A stretch of DNA of 64,000 nucleotides from Lichenostomus cassidix (Eukaryota; Chordata; Aves; Passeriformes; Meliphagidae), in the NCBI GenBank assembly GCA_008360975.2, contig CM039179.1:51504561-51568560 (forward strand), in the 5' to 3' direction. Shown piece after piece: positions 1 through 13,614 of the stretch (its first letter is position 1; every line of letters starts with the position of its first letter). Under the pieces are notes generated by a model. That model was not told the origin of the DNA. It saw only the letters and a list, made by a program, of their open reading frames with translations, and ran no database searches. Made by a program: the position numbers and the translations under genes.

Positions 1-3000
1 ATGTTCATGTCTCTCTTGTGCTGAAGAGTCTAGAACTGGACACAGCTCTCCTGGTTTGACCTCACCGGTGGTGAGACTAGGGGACCAATCACTGTCCTCG
101 ACTTACTGACAGTACTTACCCCCTCGTCTAATGCAGCTCCAGATATCACCTGCCTTCTTTGAGGCAAGGGCACAATGCTGGCTCCTGTTCTGCCAAGCTA
201 CTTTCCAGCTGGGTGGTCCCCAGCATTTCACATACAGTTACATGTGGGCATACATGTAAACATGTAAATTTGTTTAATTCTTTTATGCAGAATGTAGTTA
301 GGAACCTTTTCCTTAGAAGTGAAAATCTAAAGTTGAGGAAATGTATCCATTAAGGTGTGATTAGAATAGCTTAAGGTGTTCTGACCTAGTTCCATGGTGA
401 CACATGATATAGTGATTGCCATTCCCACCCCTCAGGGAGCAAAACAGTTCATTTAAATCCTCACTAATTGTATACAGACAAAGGTCTAACCTTGTCTGCC
501 ACTGAAGCTGAAACTGAAACATTCATTTCTGGCCATGAAGGCAAAGGGAGTAGAAGAGATTATGTCTATTCCACTGAATTGTCCTTATTTTTGTCTCCAC
601 CTTTCCCAAAACAGAACAGTTTATTCTATGTTTATATCTTGTATTCCCTGACTCAAGCTGTACTGTGAAACATTCAATGCAATGCAGCAGCATATTTGAG
701 CCCCTGCCTATTTTGATTACTAATGATGTAATCATGTTTACTAAGACGAAAAGCTAGCTTCTGCTGTCTGTCTGTACACAGTGTAAGGTATCTGTTAATG
801 TTCATGCTACAGCACAGCCAAGAATGTGTGCAGCTTCTGTTGGGCGAAACATTATTTTTATGGTGCTTTTTAAGAGTGTGAGAAGTTGCTAATGATACTT
901 GGTCTACTGAAGGAATTTACAAACAAGAGTTAAAATTTAACACGGTACTGAGTACCTAGAATAGCATGACAGTAAAGATGAGTATGTTATACCATTTTAG
1001 TGTTTTTCAGCAAAGATGTGCATGATAAAAAGAGCACAAATATTTCCTTGTAGAAATGTTTAAGTTAAAGCTAACTTGTATTTCACCAGTATGCTGGGTT
1101 TATAAAGGCTGTTATTTCCAACTGCTTGTAACAGTAGATCACTGGTTAACTAGGAAAGTTAAAAAATGGCATAGAGTAAAGTAGAGATATTATTGTCTTT
1201 TCCTCTGCTACACTTTTAATAATATCACTTTCAGAGGCTTGCAAATCACATCAGTAGGATAATGCACAGTCTTTCAGTATTAAATACACTGTGACTCAGA
1301 TCCAGTGAATCTGTTATAGGCATCTAAATTAGATTTCTTGCCCAGGAGCAGAAACAATGCAGTCCTTATAAAATGAAGTACTTAAGTACCGTGTAAGCCA
1401 CTGGAGAGAAGGTGAACAAGTCCACATGAGTTCTCTTTTTATTTATACAGAGGTGCTGTAGGCAACCTGTTGGAAGCACTGAGCCTCTAAATCCCTAGAA
1501 TTCACCCATTACATCTGACTATACATGATCTTAATCATGTATATGAATTTGTATGTAATAATTGAGTAGAAGGCCTTTAAATCTAAGCTTAGATAACTGG
1601 CATGATGAGGTAAACTTGTAAATTCTTTCCACAGCTCAGCTGGCATTTGACAAAGAGGTATTTCTTTGTACTACTAAAAACCCCAGTTAACCAGGCAGTT
1701 GTCCGACAGGTTCATTAAGTTCTGACCTTTTCAATATATATTGAGGTAGAGGAAACAACTGAAGGTTTCTTTGCTTAGCAAAAATGGAGGGTATCATTCT
1801 ATGTCAGTCAGTGTTTAAATTTGTCCTTGAGAGCATCGTGATTGATAATATTGAGAAGCTTTTTCAGTTCTCTGTCTCTAGCATCACTAAACAAGAGCAG
1901 CTGATAACAACTCACACCCGAGGAGAGTTCTAGGCTTTTACGAGTGGCTCCTACCTACTGGTCTGGGGTAAATCCTAAGTATGTGTGTACAGTCAGTTAT
2001 CCTCTACAACATTTTGTGAATTCTTTCAATCATTTTTTCAATAATTGCATGTCAGGGGATTAGCACTTGAGCCTGAAAAGACTGAAGGTATGATTCAGTT
2101 TCTTATTCACCTATGTGTCACATCAGCTGGATTTCTAACCTCTCCCTATAGGCAATGAAGATCTAGTGCACTTCCCAGCACACAGGAACAAACTTGTGTG
2201 CTGATTTGAGAAGTTCCATGGATTATCATGCTGCCAGGCTCCCAGCAATTTTTCTGAAAACATTTCTTTATAAATCCAGTGCTATATTTAATGGCTCTGT
2301 GTTGATTCTTAGACACCCTGTGTCATCTCAAATAGTGCTAAATGCTTGGTTTTGTGCAAGTGGATTAAGCATCGCTTGATTTGAATGCCAGCTTCTGTCA
2401 GAATAATATAAATTTGGGAAAGTGAAGAAGTTTGACAATATTTTTAAAGTAATATTTATGTTAATTTCAATTAAATAAAAATAAACTAATAGTCTTAAGA
2501 ATTAATAACTTCTCAGTCCATAAAAAATTATTTCAGGCAAACTTCTAGGATGATCTCCGTATTCCTCTATTAACTTATCAATGTAGGAGAAATTTGGGCT
2601 TGAAATTTTAGTTGCCTGTATAATGACAATATGTTGAATACAGCCAGTAGAAACAAGATGAGCTGTTATTTTTTTCTTAATTTTGTTATCAAGATCATAC
2701 AGTAAAGCTAACCTTTTAACTTTTTTATAGCAGCTTTTCTGGTGGTGACTGTGGCTTGTCAGCTGATACTTTACCTGAATAAAGACATGACACTTCAATG
2801 CAGTGTGCAGTGTGCAGGTAGAATCCAAAGGATTTTTTTTTGCATTTTAGATAGTTCTAAAATTGTCCAAAAGTCCTGTCAATAAGGGATTTTTTTTTTT
2901 TTTTGTGTGGGTAAATGACATGTGAACATTTCTAAGCAGTGAAAATGATAATCGCTCAACACTGTTATGTGTGGTGGTCATTTCCAAATGCATTTTATTA

Positions 3001-3741
3001 TCACTAAAGTGTAGTAAATACCAGTAAATATCAGTAAAGTATCAGTAAATGCTTTGAAGCTGTCAGGAGGTGTTGTTTAAATACAAGGTTGTGACAACAT
3101 AATTCTATAACACTGCTTCTTTATCCAGCATGCAGGCAACTTACCTGACTTTTTATTCAATGTCTCATGATATACTGAGCATGTGGTTTTCATTACTAAA
3201 TATTTTGGGTTAAATTTATTTAGTGGAAGAGTGGATTTTCACTAATTAAATCAGTTCATGTGGTCATAAAATTATTGGGGAATTATAATGATGCATAGAA
3301 AATACAAACCTTGCCCGGCCTAAATTAATTCTGTGTTGCAAAATATTTAGAACAATGGTTTTATAAAAGCAGTATACTTTTGTTGCTTATTCTATGCATT
3401 TTATATGACATGCTTTTGAGAATATATGTTTCATACATGTCCCCTCTAGAATGTATAGACTCTGTCCATGTGAAAACACATATTTATGGATAAATTAGAT
3501 TGTATTAACTGTCAAGTCAACTAGAAGCTCTGGTCATATAAATAAGAGGATATCTTTTCTTGACCTTTGAAATGGCACCATACTTTAATGAGTAGTACAG
3601 TTACATTTGCATTCAAAAATGTCTTCAGTTTTGAGAAGACATGTATTGCTTGTTGCTTATGTTTTTACAAGGTCATATGATCTATAGTTATTATCTGGCA
3701 TTTTTATGTCTTCTTCTCTCTTACTGACTGTCAGATTATTG

Positions 3742-3856
3742 CTGTGGGTTGACCCTGGCTGGATGCCAGGTGCCTACTAAAGCCACTCTACCCTCTCCTC
3801 CACAACTGGACAGGGGAGAGAAAACACTGTGAAAGGCTCATGAATTGGGACAAGGT
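3742..3856 (-). mobile_element. ERVL-type LTR fragment
   Basis: The stretch starting gtgggttgaccctggctgg and containing ctggacaggggagagaaaa matches, from memory, the terminal part of a very common avian ERVL-family LTR (its 3' end on the minus strand). Only about 115 bp is left and no internal gene is present. The family name would need a repeat search. Confidence 0.75.
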
Positions 3857-4054
3857 TTGCTGCTAGCTTTTTGTGTTCCATAAATCATGCCTCCAGAGGT
3901 CATGCAAATGTAAATTATTGAAAGTAGTGAGGGTGAAGATTAATCACTTCTATCAACCATTGTTAACAACAGGTAGTTTTAAAAGCAAAAACCATTATTG
4001 CTGTTGACATCATTGAAATCTGTCACTCAAGTAAAGAAGGAAGGAAAAAGGGAG

Positions 4055-4654
4055 TGTAGGATTTAATTCTGTGGGATTTGGTTATGAGGATGGAATAGAA
4101 ACAAGAGATCTCTGAAGTCGGATTTTAGAGCATGGGGGTTTATTGTGAAAGAGCATGGGTGTGAGAAGCCTGCTAGGGCCGCAAGACGCAGCTCAAAGCA
4201 GGTCAGAGAAGCAAGAGAGAGAGAGAGCCAAAAGAGATGTAAAAGTAAGAGCAAGAGCAAAAGCAAGAGCAAGAGAGCGATTTGCTGTTTACAATAAAAT
4301 AAATCATCCTCTGTGTTGAAAATTCTAATTCTCGTTAACCAATCTAGAACAAGCTACAAAGCCTGCAACATTTACATACAACCTATAAGAATCATCTCAT
4401 TACCATACAGGGTTATATTTTAAGCTCTAAAAACCGCTTTTTGAACTCTCTGCCAAGCGAGCAGGGTCTGCTTTGACCCTTGGACCTGCCTGCAGGCAGA
4501 AGGCATTGTTCCATCAAGAAGCAGGATTACCTTCAATGGCTATACCATTGTTTTCTAGTTGTTCAGTAACTCAGAGCTTGTTTTCAGCATCTTTTGCCAG
4601 GTCATCATAAAGGCAATTATATTATAAGGCTTTCCTATTTCATCTTCTCCAACA
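4055..4654 (-). mobile_element. Solo LTR, 600 bp, with 5-bp target-site duplication
   Basis: Begins TGTAGGATTT and ends TTCTCCAACA, flanked by gggag at 4050-4054 and again at 4655-4659. On the minus strand a TATA-like box (from about 4630 down) precedes an AATAAA (complement of 4139-4144) in the order U3-R-U5, so the element reads right to left. A purine-rich tract of gcaaga/gagaga units lies at 4209-4275. The internal proviral genes are gone, which indicates recombination between two LTRs. A 5-bp duplication fits ERVL-like elements, but the class is inferred. Confidence 0.88.
4209..4275. repeat. Purine-rich (GA)n / (GCAAGA)n tract inside the LTR
   Basis: A run of gagaga followed by repeated agcaag/agcaaa units, almost without pyrimidines apart from C. 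It is part of the 4055-4654 LTR, downstream of the TATA-like box on the minus strand. Confidence 0.85.
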
Positions 4655-5094
4655 GGGAGGACTAAGTGCTGGGTTAGACTGACCCTCCATAATGTTAAGT
4701 CACCATTTTTTGTAGTGCAATGCCATTTTCTGCATTCTTCCTTCTCCCTTAGATTGATTCAGCGTAATAGACAAGCACAAAATAAGAAACAGCTTCTTTT
4801 CCCATTCTAGTTGAGTCATCAATATTTCAGAAATTATGTATGTCCTAAAAGACTTCTTTATATTAGATATTTGTAACATTTAAACTTGAAATATACTATC
4901 TGGAAAAAATGCTTAACTACAGTCCTTCTCTGATGTTTTCTTACCCATCTTTTTTGTCTACTTCTAAGACTGGAGATCATGTTTGAATCAGAAGAACATT
5001 ATTTATCGGGAAAAAACACTTCTTTTATGTTCCATTTCTTTATACTTATTCACATATAAGAATTTAATGAAAATTACATCAATTTTGCTAGACT

Positions 5095-5128
5095 ACAGGT
5101 AACTGCAGTTAACAGGTAACTGCAGTCA
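5095..5128. repeat. 17-bp tandem duplication
   Basis: acaggtaactgcagtta is followed directly by acaggtaactgcagtca, with one mismatch. Confidence 0.9.
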
Positions 5129-8100
5129 AAAATAGAAAGCCAGTAATTTTCAAATATGGGCTATTAGTTGTTGTTGGCTGAATAATGTTTGTGTTCCATT
5201 TGTTAGCATCTGTTGTCCTTTTACCTAATCTCCTATTTATCACTTTCAGAAGAAAAAAAATAATTTGTTTCAGATGAGCTTCAAATAAAGACATATGCCT
5301 TAAAACTTAAGGAGACCAGCCAATACAAACATTTTGTCAAAGGCCAACCTTCTTGTTGCTTCTAGTGTTGGAGTATTTTTAAATTTTTTTCTTTTTTTTA
5401 ATGCAGCTGGGTTTTTTAAAGCTTTTATTTCACTTCCTTTTGAATGGAATTTGACCTTTTAAATGCAGTTTGATGTCTTCTTATTTCTTATGTAGTCTTT
5501 TAACACTATTGCAAAATATACATGGCTCTCAGAATTATGAAAATATTTTCCTCAAGGAGTAGAGAAGAAAAAGTACAAGGTACTCTATGAGACATTGATC
5601 TTCCCTAACTTTATCTAGAAACTTAATACTTACTTTAAGAATGACTTTATCTTAAAATGAAGATATTTTATCTTCCTTTTCTGGAGAGTGAGCCTAGCAT
5701 GATGAAGTAAAAAGTAGATCTGTTCATCAGTAGAATTGTGTAGTAAGCTTGCATCTTAGGTTTTGCCCTCCTTATTTCCACCTCTCTGTAAAATACATAG
5801 ATTGATAAAATTCTTGTGAAAAGACATCACTGGAGGCAGAAGCTGGTTTGGGAAAGTTTAAAAAAATTGCTGTTTTCCTAAACTGGATAGCATTTGAAAC
5901 ATTAATACATCAGGGTGATAAGTAAATTGCACAAATTAGTACCAGTTTCAAAGACAGATGTGGTAGTACTGCTAGTACAACAAAAGTTGTTGTGACCCAA
6001 AAAATTGTGGGCATATTTACAAATTAAGTTAAAATTTAAACAGTGTCATAAAAGATAACAAGGTTCCACTTATGGAAAATAATACTGAAGATTATAATAA
6101 ATGGGTTCGTTAAACCATAAGCTTTGGGGAAGAGTTAATGTGAAAGTGATTTCAATACCACAGTTTAATTACTTGCCACAGATGCTACCAATGAATATTC
6201 CAATTCCATTATCTAGTTTATTCGACAGGAAGGAGAGAATGTCAGTTTCTTCATTTCTATATCAAATGTACAGCCTCAGAGAGGCTGTGTGTGGAAGTGG
6301 TTGATTGTTTCTCTAATATATTCTTTAGGGTAATGTAATGATAGGTTAAGGAAAATAGACTTCAACTTTTTATGGTTTGGGTTTTGTGCCCTGATGTGGG
6401 GAAGGAATGGGGAGGATTTGGTTATAACTAAAGCATAGAAAGCCAGTTTAAAATTTCTTCTGAATGTGAAATTATTTTGAATGTGTTGTGGAAAAGAAAT
6501 TACAAATCAATTAAATACTGAACACATTTCTTCTGCCCGTGAATATGATCACCAAAAATGCAAGCTTAGTAGATGTCAGAATTCAGATTTCAGATAGAAA
6601 AGACAATTAGATTTCTTTTTCCAAAATCCCAGTGTGAGACTATTCACTATTACTGGTACATGACTGATCTCTCTGCAGTATTTTATCACCTGCATGCATA
6701 CACAGGTCACAGATTGCAGTCAGACTAATGAAAGTGTGTGGTGTCTAAGCAGTAAATCCTACTGTAGATTATTTATAACAGAAATGATTAGCCATGTGTT
6801 TCAAGGAAGAGCTGGTCTAGAGTTTCTTAAAGATCCTTAAGTCTGCTTCATCTTATTGCTGAGGAGAAAATAATCTTTCTCTGAGAATACAGAAAACTGG
6901 GGGATTTAGTATAGTCTTTCTTCCTGAGTTGGTTGAGCAGCTGGCTTGACTAACAAATCATGAATAATTTAGTCCATAAGCAACACAAATATTGAATTTC
7001 ATATACTGACTATTTGTCTTACTACAGAAAAATGCCTGGAAGTCTCTGAGCTAAAAAAATTTTACTGAAATCATTAATTAAACATGAATAATAAAAAAGG
7101 ACTTTAAATCAGATGCAGAATGTTCAATGAGCTGAAAGAAGATGGTAGAAAACAAAATGAGACATTCTAAATTTGAGGTATTTGAGGTATTAATTGCAGA
7201 TATTTTTCACTGTTTTATTTCTAAAACAAAATATTGAAAATGTTGTTTTAAGAGCAAGCAAAACCTCAAAATGAAAAATTAGAAATAAGCTTTTTAAAAA
7301 AAATTCCATGTCAGGCTCCTGGTTACAAGTCAAGTGAGTAAAGCAGATGATTATGTTGGATTTTGCTCAATACATTCAATTCCTAGCAAAACAAATCTTT
7401 TAGTAATATTGCTAAAGTTCATATGGATAAAATGTGATTTAGAAATTGAGCTGAAACTTCAGCAACATACAGGATCAGTTTGAGACCTTATGTTCTCTGT
7501 GTTTAGGAGGCCCCAAAAAAGTTACCAACTTTTGTAGTTTTTTTCATTGTTTAAAACCTAAAGGGGAGACTGAGGGAATGTTTAAGTCTTTTCATTTACT
7601 TTGGATAAAATCCAGTTGCAAATCAGGATCTGCATAAACAGTGACACTATTGATAATACCTCAGAGTGCAAAAATTGGCAGAAAATTATTTAATGGCTGC
7701 AGTATGTTTTACTTTCAAAATATAGTAATTTAAAAGAAAGAGTAAAGTGATAAGTATATGTGCAGTAAATTCATAATTATATGATTTTTGATGTTGTACC
7801 TTCTATTATGCAAAATTAAGGGGTTTTTTTGTGTACAAAGCTGTCTCAATTTTTAAATGAATACACGATTTCTAATGTCCTTTTATGAGCACAGTTCAAA
7901 ATTTTAATCCAAATTTTAAAAGTTTTTTAAATTTATCCTTAATCTCTGAGTATATATAACATTGCAATAACGTGTTTTAAATCAATAGTCCCAAATACTT
8001 TCTCATACAAACAGTGCAAACATGCTGTTCTCATTTCTTGTTCTCTTAAGATTTTTTTCATGAATACTTAATTAATGTGTATAAAAAAAAAATTTGTTGT

Positions 8101-8584
8101 ATATTTTTCTTTATTTGAAAATATTACTGATGACTGAAATATTTTGCTGATTTTACTTGAAAATAGTTAATAATATCACTACTGGAAACCACTTAAATTT
8201 CTAGTGCAAGCATGTAAATTAATACCTTGCATTGTCAAGAAAGCCATAAGGCTCTCTTACTAAAATCTGTTATTTTCAAAAATAAGTGTTGAGCAGGATA
8301 TTTCCTTACTTTTAAAACTGCAAAAATTAAAGTGATACTGAAAGAAGCAAACCATACTTTAGTTCTATTTCCCAGTACCTTTCTGTGATTATTTTCATAA
8401 TTATCTCTCACTTTTTCCTTGAACAAAGGAAGAAATTCAATTTAGAACTAGCCCATAGTATTGGAAAATTTTGGATTCTGGTATAATTTTATCCACTTTT
8501 ACAAGCATGTAAGCACTTTAACACAAAAAGTGCATAGTTTGGATGCAATATTCAGTATGGATGTTTAAGATTGTAAAAGCTGGT

Positions 8585-9153
8585 ATTCGGGTTTAACCCT
8601 AGCCAGCAACTCAGCTTCACATAGCTGCTTGCTCATTCCCCACCCCTGGTGGGATGGGGGAGAGAATCAGAAGAGTAAAAGTGAGGAAACTCATGGATTT
8701 AGGCAAAGACAGCTTAATAGGTGGAGCAAAAACCATGTGCATAAGCAGTGCAAGAAACTGAACACCAAGCAGGTGTTCAGCCATCTCCAGGGCTCCATCA
8801 TGTGTAACAGTGATTTGGAAGGACAGACACCATCACACCCAATGTCCCACCATTCTTCCTTCTTCCCCCAGCTTTTTATGCTGAGCATGGAACACCATAT
8901 GATCTGGAATATCCCTTTGGTCGACTGGAGTCAGCTGTGCCAGCTGTGTCCCCTCCTATTTTTTCGTGTGTCCCCAGAGTCCTCACTGGTGGGGTGGGAG
9001 AGGCAGAAAAGGCCTTGACTCAGTGTAAGCCCTGCTCAGCAACAGCTAAAACGTCCCTGTGTTACCAATTTGTGCTGTGTTTCAGCACAAATTCAAATCA
9101 CAGCCCCTTACCATCTATGAAGAAATAGAACTATCCCAGCCAAGACCAGCAAA
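8585..9153 (-). mobile_element. Solo ERVL-type LTR, 569 bp, termini decayed
   Basis: From the region of gtttaaccctagccagcaac to ctatcccagccaagaccagc this follows, from memory, the full length of a widespread avian ERVL LTR read on the minus strand. A likely 5-bp duplication, ctggt, sits at 8580-8584 and 9154-9158. The terminal TG and CA are both mutated, as are the TATA box (near 8871) and the ATTAAA-type signal (near 8713), so the promoter is probably dead. The 129-codon open frame inside it (8629-9018) is a chance frame, not a viral gene. Confidence 0.85.
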
Positions 9154-12100
9154 CTGGTCAAAAAATGGGCTGCAAATTTTCAACTGAAATAGGAGATACA
9201 AGGAAACCTTGTTCCAGTGTCTCACAATGAAATAAACAAAAAAATTACATTACTTAACTCACTATTATGTTTATGCCGTAAATTCAAAGGTTTTTAACTT
9301 TGAAGTTTAGATACATTAAACAATAGTCTTTATACCAAGAGAGCTGTTATCCAGCAGAAGTAGTTCAGAGCTTATTCCTTTTGTAAAAAAGAAGTATCAC
9401 TTCTGAGGGGAGTATTTTCCTTTCATGTTTGCAGTGAAACATAAATAGCCTAACTGATATTTCTTAAAACTGGTATATTTATATATAGTTTTAAACAGAA
9501 TAGCAATTAATTAGGTTGAAATCTGCAGTTATGATAGTATTACAGGCATTTCCTGCAGTTGTCTTATAGACAGAAAGTACAAAGTATCAAACAATTTATT
9601 CTTTTCACTACATTAAGCAACTGAAATACTTACATTCATATGACAATATTGTGATGTAGGAATAATGACCCCTACCAGCTTTAGAAAGATAAAAATTTCT
9701 ACTAATTGGAGCTTTGTCCTTAGAAATACAGTGTTTCCTAACATCTAGAGCAGCATAAGCATGGTAAGACTTCGAAACTATACTCAGAACTATTTTTATA
9801 GAAAGTTTCAAAGCAGTATTTTTATTCTTTCCAGAAACTCATATAAACCCTTTTTTTGCCTTTCATTTTAATCTGTACAAAGAACAATCATGACCTTACA
9901 TTTCAGAAGTCTCTATTTTTTCCCAGTAGCTGCATTACTGTGATCATCAACAATAACCAGCCATGACAAATCTGTACATGGAAGAATATTCAGAAAAGGA
10001 CAATGATGGCTAATCAAATATCTCTCTTGGAAAACATTCAAAATGCAAACTTTAGGTTATTAATTCTTCAGATTTTTGTTTCATATGGTAATGTGATTCT
10101 CTGACTCAGGGTTGTCAAGTGACTTCAGATATATTTTGGATCAAGGAATTGAGACCTGTGGGTTTTGAAATGTGCCATGAAAATCCACATTTCATTCATT
10201 CACATTTCATTTAGAGGACTTTTAACTTTTTGTTCTTCTGTTACAATTATTAATACTATTAAGATAATTCTAATCCTCTGTTCCGCATGACATTGGCATG
10301 TAAGTTTCTAAGGGCACAGAACTCTTTAGGGTTTTTCATAGGGAGAATGCATCTAGATACTGGGATAATTTTTAGAGAACTGTGAGTTGCTCTCTGTGTG
10401 TGAAAGAATTAATGTGTTCGGGTATGAAATTCAATACTAACCAGTGTATAGAATAATTATATGTTGTTAAGGACTATTCAAGATTCTAAATCATAATAAA
10501 CAGATGTGGGCAGACAGAGACCACATAATATATAATTTGGAAGGATGCTGTCCCTCTTTTGGAAGCAACTAGCTCTAGGATTACAGATTAAAGCTTTTGC
10601 ATGTGCTTAGTGTTTAGCTTTGGCATGCAGGGAGTACTTTCTCACTTTGTTCACTTTTATAGCCCTGATAGCTGTCCTGGAGGAAATACCAGTGTTTTTT
10701 TTTTTTCTAGTGCTAGGAATCCAATGGTGTTTCATCATCTCCCCTTTTGGATAATTACTGTGTCTGAGGCACACACCAAGGTGGAATCTGAGGTTAGTTC
10801 ATCCTAACTGAATGAATATTGTCACACCTTGCACTTTTCACAAGGCAGAAAGCTCTGTCTAAATAATCAGGGGGTGTTCTGTGCCTCTTCAGAAGTATGA
10901 GGTCACTATAAAAGCTTTGGTGAGCCAGCTCTTTGCCTCTTCCATTGCCTTGTATTCTCTTCCAAGAGTGGAGCAAAGGGAAGGAGTAGCCATTTTATTC
11001 CCAGGCAGGGGGTATCCTCTTTTCCCCTAGTAGTGACTGATCATCATCCTAGATGACACATGTTCAACAGAGTAGAAAGGAACCAGTTCCATCTCCCAGA
11101 TGATCAGTTATGCAGAATATGTGAGATTTTGCTTAATATAATTCAAATCAAGTATTCAAATCCCCACAACCATAGCTGCAAATCACTGGGATAACAAAGG
11201 AGCTGGGGGACATATGTCAGGGAGCAGCAAACACAGAGCTGCTCTGCGAGGAAGGAAAGTGGGGAGTTGAGGGTCCCAGCAAGGCAGGCAGCAATGGATG
11301 CAGTTCCATGGTGCACCCACTGTCAGTCACTGAACTGATACCAAACTACTCCTTTTTTGCTCATTAGACTCGACTTTCCTTTTGGCAGTGCTTGAGCACT
11401 TTACACTCCAGATCTCGAACTGAATATGCTTCATTGAGTTGAAACACTCGTGCTCTCTGCAGCATGGTGCTGAAAGTCATGTGGAAGTACATCTAAGGAA
11501 GGAGCTTTTGGGGGTTTTAACTGGGAAAAATGAGAAACATGATGACCCAAAGTTCCAAAAATTTCTCAGGATACTGCTAGTCTGAGAAGTTCTAGCAAAG
11601 GTAAAGTTAACTATGCTGGTGTAGCACTGATATTGTAGCCTTTTGAGACGCTACAGCTCTGTGAATTTCCACATGTTACAAAGCACAGCAATATTAATAT
11701 AATATTTGATACAACTCTCTCTTAATGAAGTATGTCATAGACATGGAAGAGCAAGCTGAACATAATATGGTTTCCAGGGAAACGTCCTTATTAACTGAAT
11801 TTCCTGATCAAGTGCATCCTGATTTAATAAAAATATATTGATTGTTTTGACATAATCAGGAAAGATAACTATGGTGTAGAAAAACTTTGAAGCAGATTAT
11901 TGAAATTTAGACAACATGAAACAGCTTTGTATGACTTCTGCTTTGTAAATAGTACTTCCAATTTCAATTTTTTCCCCCTTATTCACATGTTTTAGCCTTT
12001 AGAAGATTCAGAAATAGAGTGTTTATCACAAGTTAGCCCATGTTCTAAAAAAAGTTAATATGAAGAAGGAATGAATATTTTTTTTTAGGGAATAAACAAA

Positions 12101-12874
12101 TGTTTCTGTCTGCTTTAATTTTTTTTTCCTTTTTTTCCCTTTTCTATTCATTTTAAAGGTGAATTTCTAACCTGAAATAAAAGGAGATTTAGCTTTCTTT
12201 TGTAGCTGGTGAATTAAGTCTCAGAATTTTAGGACAGAACATTGTTCACATATTATTGCTTCTTTATTTGAAACACCTGGAAGCTCAGTTGAAAAATTTC
12301 ATAGCTAAATATTTGCTTTAAGAGCCTAAGCACCTCTGAATAAAGGAGTAGCAGTCTAAAAAGGAGTCGCCAATATTACTGTTGGACTTTGGTCCTTACT
12401 GATATAATAAGCTTGCCATAAAAACCTTTGTCATCAATTTCATTAATTCCATTAAGCATTAGAAAGTCTTATATAATTTAATATTACCTCAAATTTGTGC
12501 AGAGAAAACTAATAATTTGATTTCTTAGCTGTCTTGTGCCTGTGTTCTGTTTAGCTAATGTTGACAGAGTATTCTGTTTTGTTCAGTAGTCCTAAATGTA
12601 TGTTAAATCATTTTGCAAAAGAAAGCATCATCCTGCCTGAAATTTGGACATGATTTGTCTTCAGATCTTTGATTTTCTAGTCTACTGAGCAGTGTGCTGA
12701 ACACTGTAAAGGAAAAAAAATTACAAAAAGAATATTTGAAAAATCTTAACATAATGAGATAAAAAATAACCTAGTCTTATGAAATATGCCTAGCACCACT
12801 ACTTAAAAGCATACTTTAATATTCTTTTTAGTGACACTGATTGAATAATAAAAATACACAGAAACCTTTATCGC

Positions 12875-13614
12875 AGAATCATAGAATCATAGTATCATAG
12901 AATGATTTGGATTGTAAGAAACCTTGAAGATCATCTCGTTCCAGCCTGCCTGCCATAGGCAAGTACACCTTCCACTAGATCAGGTGGCTCAAAGCCCCAT
13001 TCATCCTGGCCTTGAACTCCTCCAGGGGTGGGGCCTCCACAATTTCCCTGGACAACCTGTTCCAGTGCCTCACACAGTAAAAAATTTTCTCCTAATATCT
13101 AATTTAAACCTACCCTCTTTCACTTTGAAACAATTCCACCTAGTCCTGTCGCTACATGCTCTTGTGAATAATCTTGTCCCATCATTCCTGTAAATTCCCT
13201 TGAGGTATTGGAAGGCTGCAATTAGGTCACTCCAGAGCCTTCTCTTTTCCAGGCTGAACAATCCCAATTCTCTCAGCCGTTCTTCGTAGGAAAGCTGCTC
13301 CATCCTTTTGATCATCTTGGTGTCCCTCCTCTGGACTCACTCCAACAGGCCCATGTCCTGCCTGTGCTGGGGACCCCAGAGCTGGATGCAGCACTGCAGG
13401 TGGGTCTCACCAGAGCAGAGGGGCAGAATCCCCTGCCTGGCCCTGCTGCCCACACTGCTCTGGATGCAGCCCAGGACACAACTGACTCTCTGGGCTGTGA
13501 GTGCTCATTGCTGGGTCATGTCCAGCCTCTCACCCACCAGCAACCCCAAGTCCTTCTCGGCAGGGCTGCTGTTGATCTGTTCATCCCCCAGCCTGTGCTG
13601 ATTACCAGGGCTTT
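12875..13614 (-). mobile_element. CR1 LINE, 5'-truncated, 740 bp
   Basis: On the minus strand this reads as the C-terminal part of CR1 ORF2, for example EERLRELGLFSLEKRRLWSD, then EGRFKLDIRRKFFTV, and it ends in the repeated agaatcatag motif (plus-strand 12875-12908), the hallmark of the CR1 3' end. It is broken by frameshifts and lacks the endonuclease and most of the reverse transcriptase. Open frames on the + strand here (12924-13193, 13308-13660) are shadows of it. Confidence 0.93.

Noticed and set aside
4063..4272. Minus-strand open frame with a poly-Leu start (69 codons)
   Set aside because: The leucines come from the purine-rich tract inside the 4055-4654 LTR. It is not a signal peptide.
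8629..9018. 129-codon open frame, the longest in the window
   Set aside because: It lies wholly inside a decayed LTR and runs opposite to the LTR's own direction. LTRs do not encode such a protein.
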